Source: Cryomorphaceae bacterium
Lineage (GTDB): Bacteria > Bacteroidota > Bacteroidia > Flavobacteriales > ECT2AJA-044
Direction of reading: 5' to 3'
NCBI GenBank assembly: GCA_017798125.1
Contig: CP059070.1
Span: 1,240,001-1,304,000, forward strand
Length of the DNA: 64,000 nucleotides
Below are positions 8,400-16,659 of the stretch, one piece after another (position 1 is the stretch's first letter; each line of letters begins with the position of its first letter). The notes beneath the pieces are model-generated. The model searched no databases and was not told the DNA's origin. It was given only the letters and a program-made list of their open reading frames with translations. The position numbers were made by a program, and so were the translations under genes.

Positions 8400-9446
8400 C
8401 TAGGCGAGACCCTGAGACATCAACCACTCGTGAATGACCACCGGGACGGCAAAGTTCGGAAGTTCTTCCCGATCCACCAGCACGATCCCTGGAAAGTCGG
8501 GCTTTTGCGCACTTTTCACACGCCAAAAGCGCACGTGGAGTAGTCGGTGACTCAATCGATGGACGATGCCCTCCGTCACGGACAGCACTTCTGCTTCGGG
8601 GTCCAGAATAGCCTTCCAAGCTTCGCTGTTTTGCGCCTCACGGCGCGATGTCTCCTTTTCCCCTTCGATCAACGGAAAGTCATAGAGTCCACTCCAAATA
8701 CCCTTGTCCGCTCTTTTTCGGATCGCAATGCCCCCTGGACTTTCCACAAAGAGGTAGTCCATCCACACTTTTTTCACCGCGGTTTTGCCTTCTTTCACTG
8801 GGCGTTCTTGAACCTTTCCCACCGCGTGTGATGCACAGCTTTCATTCAGTGGGCAGAACATGCAATCCGGATTCTTAGGCGTGCATTGCCGTGCACCGAA
8901 TTCCATGATGGCCTGATTGTGAAGGTCCGGACGATCGGTATCCAGCACTTCTTGTGCCAAGGCCGCGAAGTGCTTTTGCCCATTGGGCTTGTTGATGGGC
9001 AGATCAATATCGAAGTATCGACTCAGTACACGATATACGTTTCCATCGACCACGGCATGGGGAAGCTGGAAGGCAAAGCTGGCGATGGCCGCAGCCGTGT
9101 ACGGCCCAATGCCCGCAAGTTCAATCAACTTCTTGTAGTCCGCTGGAAACACTCCGTCATGATGGTCGGTCACCTGCCGAGCGGCCTTTTGAAGGTTGCG
9201 TGCCCGAGAATAATAACCCAATCCTTGCCACAGTTTGAGCACCTCGTCTTGCGGAGTCCTTGCGAGGTCTTCAACGGTTGGATAGGCTTCCACAAATTTG
9301 AGGTAGTAGGGAAGGCCTTGATCCACTCGGGTTTGCTGTAAAATAATCTCGCTGAGCCAAATCTTGTACGGGTCTTTAGTGTCCCTCCAGGGCAGCGAGC
9401 GGTGATCTTCTTCGTACCAGTCGATTAAAATGCTTGAAAAGCGCAT
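8400..9446 (-). CDS. mutY: A/G-specific adenine DNA glycosylase MutY
   Basis: A 348-residue base-excision repair enzyme that removes adenine paired with 8-oxoguanine. Visible are the helix-hairpin-helix ELAGIGPYTAAAIASFAF, the following catalytic aspartate in AVVDGNVYRV, the C-x6-C-x2-C-x5-C iron-sulfur loop (C-TPKNPD-C-MF-C-PLNES-C), and a C-terminal NUDIX-like domain for 8-oxoG recognition (about residues 225-340). The ATG at 9446 opens the frame just after the putative catalytic lead MRFSSILIDWYEEDHRSLPW. First gene of the mutY-ssb-gldE-gldD unit. Confidence 0.95.
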   Translation of the reverse strand: MRFSSILIDWYEEDHRSLPWRDTKDPYKIWLSEIILQQTRVDQGLPYYLKFVEAYPTVEDLARTPQDEVLKLWQGLGYYSRARNLQKAARQVTDHHDGVFPADYKKLIELAGIGPYTAAAIASFAFQLPHAVVDGNVYRVLSRYFDIDLPINKPNGQKHFAALAQEVLDTDRPDLHNQAIMEFGARQCTPKNPDCMFCPLNESCASHAVGKVQERPVKEGKTAVKKVWMDYLFVESPGGIAIRKRADKGIWSGLYDFPLIEGEKETSRREAQNSEAWKAILDPEAEVLSVTEGIVHRLSHRLLHVRFWRVKSAQKPDFPGIVLVDREELPNFAVPVVIHEWLMSQGLA

Positions 9447-9533
9447 AAAGGCCGTGTGAATTCGTTTGACTTATAGTGCTTTAGCACGAGAAATTAAACA
9501 CAATTGTGTTTTACGGTAAAGGATTTTTTGCTG

Positions 9534-9541
9534 TATATTTG
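9534..9541 (+). promoter_or_regulatory. Promoter -7 element of the HU gene
   Basis: TATATTTG is an exact match to TAnnTTTG, 57 bases before the HU start at 9599. The surrounding DNA (9490-9540) is AT-rich. A TTG at 9504-9506 is 27 bases upstream, longer than usual spacing, so the -33 element is unclear. Confidence 0.55.
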
Positions 9542-9598
9542 CACCCCTGAAAAACGACATACCTATGTCGATCGTTCAATTGTAAAATACATATACAG

Positions 9599-9892
9599 AT
9601 GACCAAGGCGGATATCGTGGCCAATATAGCGGACAAGACAGGATTAGAAAAGTTGGAAGTACAAGCCACTGTAGAAGCGTTCATGGATGAAGTAAAAGGT
9701 TCTTTGGAAGATGGCGAGAACGTTTACCTCCGTGGATTTGGAAGCTTTATCGTGAAAGAGCGCGCTGAGAAGACTGGCCGCAACATTTCAAAAAATACCA
9801 CCATCATCATTCCAGCACACAATATTCCTGCTTTCAAACCAAGCAAGACTTTTGTTGAAGGAGTGAAAAACAAAGTTCGCGTAGCGAAATGA
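9599..9892 (+). CDS. HU-family histone-like DNA-binding protein
   Basis: A 97-residue nucleoid protein of the HU/IHF family, which binds and bends DNA as a dimer. The family core is VYLRGFGSFIVKERAEKTGR and the DNA-binding arm ends with IIIPAHNIPAFKPSKTF. Length is normal. Its stop overlaps the ATG of the TPR gene (ATGA at 9889-9892), so the two are coupled. Confidence 0.95.
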   Translation: MTKADIVANIADKTGLEKLEVQATVEAFMDEVKGSLEDGENVYLRGFGSFIVKERAEKTGRNISKNTTIIIPAHNIPAFKPSKTFVEGVKNKVRVAK

Positions 9893-10362
9893 GAAAAACC
9901 GGACCGATCATATTGATCTCGGTCGGTGTTGTTCTCACCGTTCTTTTATATCTAGCGCCTAGAACAGCGCTAAATGAAACCACACCGGAAGTCACACAGA
10001 CTTCTAGTGTAGATGAGTTAATCGACGAAGCCATTGAGAAAGTTCGTGGTGATGCCCCCATGGAAGGGATCATGAGCCTCCGCCAAATCGCAGAGGAACA
10101 CCCGAATAACCCAAAAGCACAGTTTTACCTTGGATTGTTTAGTATTCAATCAGGTCAGTATGAAAAAGCTGTGGAGCGGTTCAGAAAGGTCGTCGAATTA
10201 GATCCAAACAACGTGGATGCCTACCGTTTCTTAGGGGATTCACACCGCAGTTTGGGCGACACGTTGGAAACCCGAGCGGCCTATGGGGCTTACCTTGAGT
10301 TGAGTACCGACGAAGAAGCCAAAGCTGAAGTGCAGGCGTTGCTGGATCAATGGAGTAATTAA
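9889..10362 (+). CDS. Membrane-anchored TPR protein
   Basis: A 157-residue protein with one N-terminal transmembrane segment (residues about 5-24) and a periplasmic or cytoplasmic domain of tetratricopeptide repeats, including NPKAQFYLGLFSIQSGQYEK and the next unit with NVDAYRFLGDSHRSLGD. TPRs are protein-interaction scaffolds; the partner is unknown. It starts inside the HU stop codon and is followed 30 bases later by a 29-residue basic protein and then RNase G. Confidence 0.8.
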   Translation: MRKTGPIILISVGVVLTVLLYLAPRTALNETTPEVTQTSSVDELIDEAIEKVRGDAPMEGIMSLRQIAEEHPNNPKAQFYLGLFSIQSGQYEKAVERFRKVVELDPNNVDAYRFLGDSHRSLGDTLETRAAYGAYLELSTDEEAKAEVQALLDQWSN

Positions 10363-10392
10363 AATATTATTAACGTCTTAAAGCAGAGCATT

Positions 10393-10482
10393 ATGCCTAG
10401 CGGTAAAAAACGTAAACGTCATAAGATGGCGACCCACAAGCGTAAGAAACGTTTGAAAAAGAATCGTCACAAGAAGAAGTAA
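10393..10482 (+). CDS. 29-residue basic protein, probable small ribosomal subunit component
   Basis: ATG at 10393 opens a 29-codon frame ending TAA 10480-10482. The product begins MPSGKKRKRHKMATHKRKKR and consists almost only of Lys, Arg and His. Tiny basic proteins like this, of the AURKAIP1/COX24 or bTHX/bS22 type, bind the 30S ribosome; I recall near-identical proteins just upstream of rng in other Bacteroidota. Too short for ordinary gene finders. Located between the TPR gene and rng with a pyrimidine-rich spacer after it. Confidence 0.75.
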   Translation: MPSGKKRKRHKMATHKRKKRLKKNRHKKK

Positions 10483-10518
10483 GTTCTTTCTTTTCCTTTC
10501 CCTATTGCTTTGAGCATC

Positions 10519-10553
10519 TGGCCGAATCCCTATTTGTAGGGACTCGCTGGCCA
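10519..10553 (+). promoter_or_regulatory. Stem-loop in the RNase G leader
   Basis: Bases 10519-10553 can fold into a long hairpin: TCCCTA/TAGGGA around a TTTG loop (10527-10532 with 10537-10542), then CGA/TCG, then TGGC/GCCA on the outside with a 3-base bulge. It ends 14 bases before the rng start codon and has no T-run after it, so it is not a simple terminator. RNase E of enterobacteria controls its own mRNA through leader hairpins; an analogous role here is inference. Confidence 0.45.
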
Positions 10554-10566
10554 AAACTTTATTATT

Positions 10567-12108
10567 GTGAGTACCGAACTGATCATTGATAGCAGTAACG
10601 GTTCCGATGTACAAATTGCGTTGCTTAAAGACGGACGTCTGCACGAATTGCAGAAAGAAGTAGAAGGACGCCAATTTCAGGTAGGGGACATCTACCTCGG
10701 AAAAGTAAAGAAAACAGTTCCCGGTCTCAACGCCGCATTCGTTGATGTAGGCTACGAGAAAGATGCCTTCCTCCACTACCACGACCTAGGTCCTCAGGTC
10801 AAGTCCCTTTTGAAGTATCAAAAGAGAACGACAACTGGACGTCAAAAGTGGGCGCTTGAAAATTTCGAGCGGGAGAAGGATATCAATAAAAACGGGAAAA
10901 TAGATGAGGTCCTCAAGAAGGGGATGGACGTCTTGGTCCAAGTGGCCAAAGAGCCCATCTCCACGAAAGGTCCACGTATCAGCTCTGAGATTTCGATCGC
11001 AGGCCGATACTTGGTACTGATGCCTTTCTCAGATCGCATCTCAGTTTCTTCCAAAATTCCGGACAAAGAAGAACGGAACCGACTTCGCCGATTGATTGAA
11101 TCCATTCGCCCGAAGGGTTTTGGAGTCATCATTCGTACCGTGGCTACCGGGAAAAAAGTAGCCGACCTTCACCAGGATATGAATGACTTGGTGAAGAGGT
11201 GGAAGAATATGCACCGACTCTTGCCTCGCAAGAAAGCGCCGTACCGTATCCTGACCGAAATGGATCGTGCGACAGCTATTCTCCGGGACATCTTTAACGA
11301 AACGTTCACCAGCATCGTCGTTGACGATGAAGAGCTGTTCAACGACGTGAAAGAGTACATCGGAACGATTGCTCCCGACAAGGAGAATATCGTGAAGCTG
11401 TACCAAGGACGCATTCCGTCCTTCGAACACTTCGGAATTGAACGGCAGATCAAGGCCGCCTTTGGCCGGAGCGTTTCCATGAGCAAGGGAGCCTATTTGA
11501 TTGTGGAGCACACGGAAGCCCTTCACGTGGTGGATGTGAACTCTGGAAACCGCAGCAACAGTAAGGAGAACCAAGAGCAGAACGCGCTTGAGGTGAACCT
11601 GATCGCGGCCAAGGAGATTGCCCGACAATTGCGCCTGCGCGATATGGGTGGTATCATCGTTGTCGACTTCATCGATATGCAGAAGAAGGAGAACCGTCAG
11701 GCCTTGTACAAAGGCTTGAAGGAAGCGATGGACGAAGATCGCGCCAAACACAAGATCTTGCCTCCGAGTCGATTTGGGCTGGTCGAGATCACTCGTCAGC
11801 GCGTGCGCCCAGAAATGAACATCAAAACCCGAGAGGAAGATCCAGACGGTGGAGGAGAGGTGGAAGCCCCAATCCTGATCATCGATAAGATGGAAGCGAC
11901 TTTAGAAGCTTTGATGAACAAGGGTGAGAAGGTTCACGAATTGCATACCCATCCCTTTATAGCGGCTTATCTCAACACCGGTTGGAGAAGCATGCGCAAG
12001 AAGTGGAATGCGACGTATAAAATGAAATTCAAGGTGATTCCCCGAGACGCCTATAAGTATCTCGAGTTTCATCTTTTCGATAAGAACGGCGAAGAGTTAA
12101 ACGCCTGA
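10567..12108 (+). CDS. rng: Ribonuclease G (Rne/Rng family)
   Basis: A 513-residue endoribonuclease for rRNA maturation and mRNA decay, starting at GTG 10567. The S1 RNA-binding domain covers about residues 37-130 (VGDIYLGKVKKTVPGLNAAF). Catalytic acids are D323 in HVVDVNSGN and D367 in VVDFIDM. The CPxCxG zinc-link seen in E. coli RNase E/G is absent: the matching place, after RQRVRPEMN, reads EEDPDGGGEVEAP. Cooperation with a basic 29-residue protein upstream suggests a translation/RNA cluster. Its end overlaps the convergent MFS gene by 12 bases. Confidence 0.93.
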   Translation: MSTELIIDSSNGSDVQIALLKDGRLHELQKEVEGRQFQVGDIYLGKVKKTVPGLNAAFVDVGYEKDAFLHYHDLGPQVKSLLKYQKRTTTGRQKWALENFEREKDINKNGKIDEVLKKGMDVLVQVAKEPISTKGPRISSEISIAGRYLVLMPFSDRISVSSKIPDKEERNRLRRLIESIRPKGFGVIIRTVATGKKVADLHQDMNDLVKRWKNMHRLLPRKKAPYRILTEMDRATAILRDIFNETFTSIVVDDEELFNDVKEYIGTIAPDKENIVKLYQGRIPSFEHFGIERQIKAAFGRSVSMSKGAYLIVEHTEALHVVDVNSGNRSNSKENQEQNALEVNLIAAKEIARQLRLRDMGGIIVVDFIDMQKKENRQALYKGLKEAMDEDRAKHKILPPSRFGLVEITRQRVRPEMNIKTREEDPDGGGEVEAPILIIDKMEATLEALMNKGEKVHELHTHPFIAAYLNTGWRSMRKKWNATYKMKFKVIPRDAYKYLEFHLFDKNGEELNA

Positions 12109-13386
12109 CGAGTCGATACTAAGTGCGCGTAGGTTTTTGTAGTCGATCAGCAGCGGTATAGCCGATGCGGCGACGAACAGTCCTCCAAACAAATACGCGT
12201 ATCGGACCGTAGGTCCACCCATGAAATAGGGTAGGCTGAAGACTCCGATAAGCACCGAGCGCACAATTAAATTGATTACCGTAAAAACACTATTCGTGCG
12301 ACCGATCACGTGGTTAGGGATTTGGTTGAAGAGAAAGGTCACGCGAATGATTCGAGTACCGGCATTGGTGATACCTGTAAGGAATAGGCAGGTGTAGAAG
12401 AGCAGGGTCACCTGGCCGAGACTCAAGTAGACAAAGACCGAGCCCGCCAAGAGCATCAGGATGATGACCGAGGCGATGTTGTTAGTTCGGGAAAATATTC
12501 GCCGAATGGCGAATCCGGCCGTGAGCGCGCCGACAGCGTAGTACGCCTGTCCACTCGCGAACAGGTCGGGTCCGGAAGACATCCATTGGTTGACGTACTG
12601 AGGGAGGACGACGAGGATTTGGACCAGAACGAAGGCGAAGAGCGAATGTGTGAAGAGTCCATATTTGAAGACCAAAGGATGTTTACGGAAATAGCGGAAT
12701 CCCGCTTGGAGTCGATCGAGGACCCTTCCTCGGTCGACTTTTTTCTTTTCCGTAGGAGTGTATTTGATCCGGCTGATCAGCAGCATGGCCAAGAAATAGG
12801 TCGAGGCGTCAAAGGCAAAGATTAAATGTAGATCCCAAGCTTCAATGGCAAAGGGTAGCTCCACATTCAACCCCAATACATTGATGGCTTCGTAAGCTAC
12901 GGTCCCGCTGATCAAAACGGCCGCTGTTGCCCCGCTGAAGACCTTGGTTGCTTGATTCTGAATCTCGAAGAGACTGTTGATGCGTCCGTAGTCTTTCGGG
13001 TCAGTAATCTCTTGCCCAAAGGCGTAGAGGGCGGGGTAGTGGATGTTGAAGAAGAGCGAGGTCATGCCAAAGACGGACAGGATCATCCAAGAAGGCATCG
13101 CGCCGTAGGCGAAACCGTAAATGGCCGCTAAGGCAACTAATGAACCAGCGATTAAATTGGCGTATAGGAAGAGTGATTTGCGCGAATAACGATCAATGAG
13201 CGTTCCTGCATAGAGGCTCCAGAATAGACTTAAAAAGGTGACGAGGCCATAGACAACGGCGAAGAGGCTGCTCTGGTCCAGGACGTCCGCAAAGTACCAC
13301 GGCACGGCGAGAACCGAAATGCCCTGGGCAAAGCCCGAAACGATGTTCGAGCTGAGGAGAAAAGTCAGGGCCGAGCGGTTTTTCAT
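12097..13386 (-). CDS. MFS transporter, exporter type
   Basis: A 429-residue protein with about twelve membrane segments. Cytoplasmic loop 2-3 has the MFS-like GTLIDRYSRKS motif (residues about 60-71). Overall length and layout are like the MFS_3/EntS group, which exports siderophores, macrolides or other small molecules; the substrate is unknown. It is monocistronic, convergent with rng (12-bp overlap) and divergent from recX with 28 bases between start codons. Confidence 0.8.
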   Translation of the reverse strand: MKNRSALTFLLSSNIVSGFAQGISVLAVPWYFADVLDQSSLFAVVYGLVTFLSLFWSLYAGTLIDRYSRKSLFLYANLIAGSLVALAAIYGFAYGAMPSWMILSVFGMTSLFFNIHYPALYAFGQEITDPKDYGRINSLFEIQNQATKVFSGATAAVLISGTVAYEAINVLGLNVELPFAIEAWDLHLIFAFDASTYFLAMLLISRIKYTPTEKKKVDRGRVLDRLQAGFRYFRKHPLVFKYGLFTHSLFAFVLVQILVVLPQYVNQWMSSGPDLFASGQAYYAVGALTAGFAIRRIFSRTNNIASVIILMLLAGSVFVYLSLGQVTLLFYTCLFLTGITNAGTRIIRVTFLFNQIPNHVIGRTNSVFTVINLIVRSVLIGVFSLPYFMGGPTVRYAYLFGGLFVAASAIPLLIDYKNLRALSIDSSGV

Positions 13387-13414
13387 TTGGGCCGAAGGTA
13401 GGTATCTTTAGTAC

Positions 13415-13891
13415 ATGTCAACATCAGAATCCTCATCAAGTTCTTTTGCTGAAGTCCGCGGTGACTTAGAGCGCTTTTGTGCGTATCAAGAGCGCGCCCA
13501 GTTTGAGGTGGAACAGCGCCTTCAGAAGTACGATCTAGATGCGGAACAATCGGATGAATTGATGGTGCACCTGATTTCGAACGGCTTTTTGAATGAGGAG
13601 CGCTTTGCACGTTCCTTTGCACGGGGGAAGTTCAGGTCCAATAAATGGGGACGATACAAAATCCGGCAGGCTCTGAAGCTCAAACGCGTATCCGAGGTCT
13701 GCATCAATGCTGGCCTTTCGGAAATTGATGATGAGGAGTACTATCGAGTACTCACCGATCTACTGGAGCGCAAAGCGGCCAGTGTCAAAGACAAGAACGC
13801 CTTTACGCGAAATCGGAAAATCGCCAACTACGCGCTTCAGAAGGGATTTGAATCAGACCTGGTCTGGGACATTCTCAACTCAGACCACTAA
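13415..13891 (+). CDS. recX: Regulatory protein RecX
   Basis: A 158-residue all-helical protein. Two RecX three-helix motifs are visible, including LISNGFLNEERFARSFARGK and KFRSNKWGRYKIRQALKLK. RecX restrains RecA filaments. recA is not in the window. A serine-rich N-terminus (MSTSESSSSS) precedes the fold. The 3' end overlaps fhs by 17 bases tail to tail. Confidence 0.88.
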   Translation: MSTSESSSSSFAEVRGDLERFCAYQERAQFEVEQRLQKYDLDAEQSDELMVHLISNGFLNEERFARSFARGKFRSNKWGRYKIRQALKLKRVSEVCINAGLSEIDDEEYYRVLTDLLERKAASVKDKNAFTRNRKIANYALQKGFESDLVWDILNSDH

Positions 13892-15545
13892 TCCGTCCGT
13901 GATCGTCGACGTCCATGTGGTAGGCTGCCGGTTCTTTCGGAAGTCCGGGCATCCGCATAATGGTCCCGGTGATCGGAATCACAAATCCCGCACCCGCCGC
14001 GATCTCAATCCCGCGCACATGTAGAATGTGGTTTTTCGGGCGGTTCTTCAGCTTCTCATTGTCCGATAGACTCTTCTGCGTTTTGGCGATGCACACCGGT
14101 AGTCCATCCAATCCTAGGCGGGCGATGCGACGCAAGTCCCGTTCCGCATTGGAATCAAATTCGACTTCCGAAGCTCCATAGATTTCTTGAGCGACCTTTT
14201 CAATCTTCTCTTTCACCGTAAGATCCCAGGAGTACAGGGTCTTGAAGCTCCCTTTGCGCACTCCGTTCACGGCTTCCACTACAGCACGTGCTAGGGCTTC
14301 CGTACCCTCACTGCCTTTGGCAAACCCCTCGCTCACCACCGCTTTGACACCGTGTTGTGCACAGAGTTCCTGAATCAAAGCATGCTCTTCAGGGTCATCG
14401 GTATGAAAAGCGTTGATGGCGACCACCGGTTCGATGTGGTATTTACGAACGATTTCGAGGTGCGCCAAGAGGTTTTGGAAGCCCTTTCGGACCGCTTCTA
14501 CATTGGTTTCTTTCAATTGATCCAAGGCTACACCTCCGTGGTAATGGAGTGCTTGTACCGTCGCGACCACTACCGATGCGCTGGGCTTCAAGCCCGAGTA
14601 TCCACACTTGATATCGAAGAATTTCTCGGCACCCAAATCACTGGCAAACCCGGCTTCTGTCACCACGTAGTCCGATAAGCTCAAACCCATCTTGGTCGCG
14701 ATGACGGAATTGGTGCCTTGCGCAATATTGGCAAAGGGACCTCCGTGCAGTATTGCGGGGTTTCCTTCGAGTGTTTGAACGAGATTCGGTTTAATCGCAT
14801 CTCGAAGAAGTAAAGCCATGGCGCCTACGGCGCGAATATCACGCGCATAGACCGGTTCAAGCTTCCTCGTGAAACCGACCAATATATTTCCTAGGCGCTC
14901 CTTTAAGTCTGCGAAGTTCTCGCTCAGGCATAAAATGGCCATAATCTCAGAGGCGGGGGTGATATCGAAGCCACCCGTTCTCGGGAATCCATTTGTGGGT
15001 CCGCCCAAACCTACCGTGATCTCGCGAAGTGAGCGATCATTCATGTCCGTCACCCGCTTCCACAGAATGCGCCGAGCGTCAATCAAGGGCTCGTGCCCAT
15101 AGTGCAGATGATTGTCAATCATGGCGGCCAAGAGGTTGTTGGCGCCTGTGATCGCTGCGAAGTCGCCCGTAAAGTGGAGGTTGATTTCTTCCATGGGGAC
15201 CACCTGGCTATAACCTCCACCGGCAGCACCTCCTTTGATTCCGAACACTGGACCAAGACTCGGTTCGCGAAGAACCACAGTCGTTTTCTTCTTGATTCGG
15301 TTCATACCCTCGGCCAGTCCGATGGAAACCGTTGTTTTCCCTTCACCCGCAGGAGTAGGGGTCATCGCCGTAACGAGGATGAGCTTTCCGAAATGACTCG
15401 GATCTGGATCGAGGTATTTGAGTGGGATTTTGGCCTTGGTTGGCCCATAGAACTCGAGGTCCTCGGCGTTCACGCCAATTTCAGAGGCCACTTCCGCCAA
15501 CGGGCGCATTTCATTTTCCTGTGCGATCTCGAGATCTGACTTCAT
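13875..15545 (-). CDS. fhs: Formate-tetrahydrofolate ligase
   Basis: A 556-residue cytoplasmic enzyme that makes 10-formyl-THF from formate, ATP and THF. The P-loop TPTPAGEGKTT lies at residues 62-72, followed by REPSLGPVFGIKGGAAGGGY, which is diagnostic of the family. Length is normal for the monofunctional bacterial enzyme. It starts only 3 bases after the stop of an HTH protein gene, suggesting co-transcription. With gcvP elsewhere in the window it belongs to one-carbon metabolism. Confidence 0.96.
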   Translation of the reverse strand: MKSDLEIAQENEMRPLAEVASEIGVNAEDLEFYGPTKAKIPLKYLDPDPSHFGKLILVTAMTPTPAGEGKTTVSIGLAEGMNRIKKKTTVVLREPSLGPVFGIKGGAAGGGYSQVVPMEEINLHFTGDFAAITGANNLLAAMIDNHLHYGHEPLIDARRILWKRVTDMNDRSLREITVGLGGPTNGFPRTGGFDITPASEIMAILCLSENFADLKERLGNILVGFTRKLEPVYARDIRAVGAMALLLRDAIKPNLVQTLEGNPAILHGGPFANIAQGTNSVIATKMGLSLSDYVVTEAGFASDLGAEKFFDIKCGYSGLKPSASVVVATVQALHYHGGVALDQLKETNVEAVRKGFQNLLAHLEIVRKYHIEPVVAINAFHTDDPEEHALIQELCAQHGVKAVVSEGFAKGSEGTEALARAVVEAVNGVRKGSFKTLYSWDLTVKEKIEKVAQEIYGASEVEFDSNAERDLRRIARLGLDGLPVCIAKTQKSLSDNEKLKNRPKNHILHVRGIEIAAGAGFVIPITGTIMRMPGLPKEPAAYHMDVDDHGRISGLS

Positions 15546-15548
15546 GGA

Positions 15549-16541
15549 TTAGAAGTATTTGATGTATTCGTAAAGAGAGTCGATTTGTTGGTGAAGGCGT
15601 CGATGGAATTTGACCCGTTCCTTGGATGAGCTCTTGCTCAGTAGGATGCTATTGTCCATTTGGTCATGCGCCCACTTTTCAATTTCTCCGCAGTAGTTCT
15701 GGTCTACGGTGCTCAAGTAATTCAGCCCGCTGTATGGGGCAAAATAGAGTTTACGATCCTCAGTCAGGCCCAAAACGGAATTGTCCATGACCAGGAGTTC
15801 GTGGTAGTATAATTTGAAACTAGTCCCCGGGATGGGCTCACCGGTGGCCGGATTTATTTTTTGACCCAATTTTGCCTGCTCAATGACCAAGTCTACTTGC
15901 TTCCGAACATCATCAAGTATGGAAAGGGCAAGGCGCTGAGTCTTGATGGCTCCCATTTCATAATAGTACTTCAGTTGTTTCAGGACACTGGAAATTGTGC
16001 TGTCCGTCCAAAACTCGGTACTGGATAGCTTCTGGTAGTTCAAGGCCATTTGTTGTCCCGCCTGAAGCAAGGGTTCCGGTGCGCTGCCTTCACTGTATAC
16101 CTCTTGCTGCTCATCGCTAAAGTTGTAGAGGGATTTGGCCCAAACAAAGGATTTAAATCCGCCGATTTGGCCGAAGAGGAAGTTGTAGAAAATGGGAATA
16201 TCCTTGGCCATATAGAGCATGTGTCCATCTTCTTGCCTCAAGGCACTGATGTGACCGTCGTTCTCAGAATAGATCTCTCGAAGTCGGTCCAGATTGTCGA
16301 TGGCTCCTAAACGCTGAAAAGCAATGTGGGTGCTTTGCCCACCAGTGAGTGCACCGTTTGAAAGTCCCGCATGCTGCATGAGCTGCATGCCTTCGTCAAA
16401 GCTTAGAGCGGTGTCTCCTCGCAGTCTTCGGTAGGCGCTGTCAAGACTGACATGAAGGGTTTCGGAAAGGACTTTGGCGGCTTCTTTGGTATCCGGTAAA
16501 CGGTTCTTCCAAAGCTCCAGGAGCTCGGACTGATATTTCAT
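15549..16541 (-). CDS. Uncharacterised protein with N-terminal helix-turn-helix
   Basis: A 330-residue protein I do not recognise at family level. The first 55 residues look like an HTH, with EAAKVLSETLHVSLDSAYRRLRG reading as helix-turn-recognition helix (BetR/XRE-like). The rest is a mixed alpha/beta region rich in aromatic residues without obvious membrane segments, possibly a ligand-binding or dimerisation part. It lies 3 bases upstream of fhs on the same strand. It may regulate one-carbon metabolism or be a general Bacteroidota-type regulator; neither can be told from sequence. Confidence 0.55.
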   Translation of the reverse strand: MKYQSELLELWKNRLPDTKEAAKVLSETLHVSLDSAYRRLRGDTALSFDEGMQLMQHAGLSNGALTGGQSTHIAFQRLGAIDNLDRLREIYSENDGHISALRQEDGHMLYMAKDIPIFYNFLFGQIGGFKSFVWAKSLYNFSDEQQEVYSEGSAPEPLLQAGQQMALNYQKLSSTEFWTDSTISSVLKQLKYYYEMGAIKTQRLALSILDDVRKQVDLVIEQAKLGQKINPATGEPIPGTSFKLYYHELLVMDNSVLGLTEDRKLYFAPYSGLNYLSTVDQNYCGEIEKWAHDQMDNSILLSKSSSKERVKFHRRLHQQIDSLYEYIKYF

Positions 16542-16597
16542 GTTGTTTAGGTTAGGACTTAGGTTGACCCCAAGTACGGAAAAAGCACCTGACCAAA

Positions 16598-16636
16598 CAA
16601 AAAAAGTCCCTATGCCGAGAGTGCCGACATAGGGAC
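16598..16636 (-). terminator. Intrinsic terminator of the T9SS carbohydrate-binding protein gene
   Basis: On the minus strand GTCCCTATG (16636-16628) and CATAGGGAC (16614-16606) pair, with further C-G pairs inside and a short loop, followed by seven T. It lies 24 bases beyond the stop at 16660. Confidence 0.85.
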
Positions 16637-16659
16637 CTTAAAGTTGATTATGAAAAATC

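Noticed and set aside
11041-11751. 236-codon open frame on the minus strand
   Set aside because: Lies wholly inside rng, whose catalytic motifs are intact; a shadow of its codon bias.
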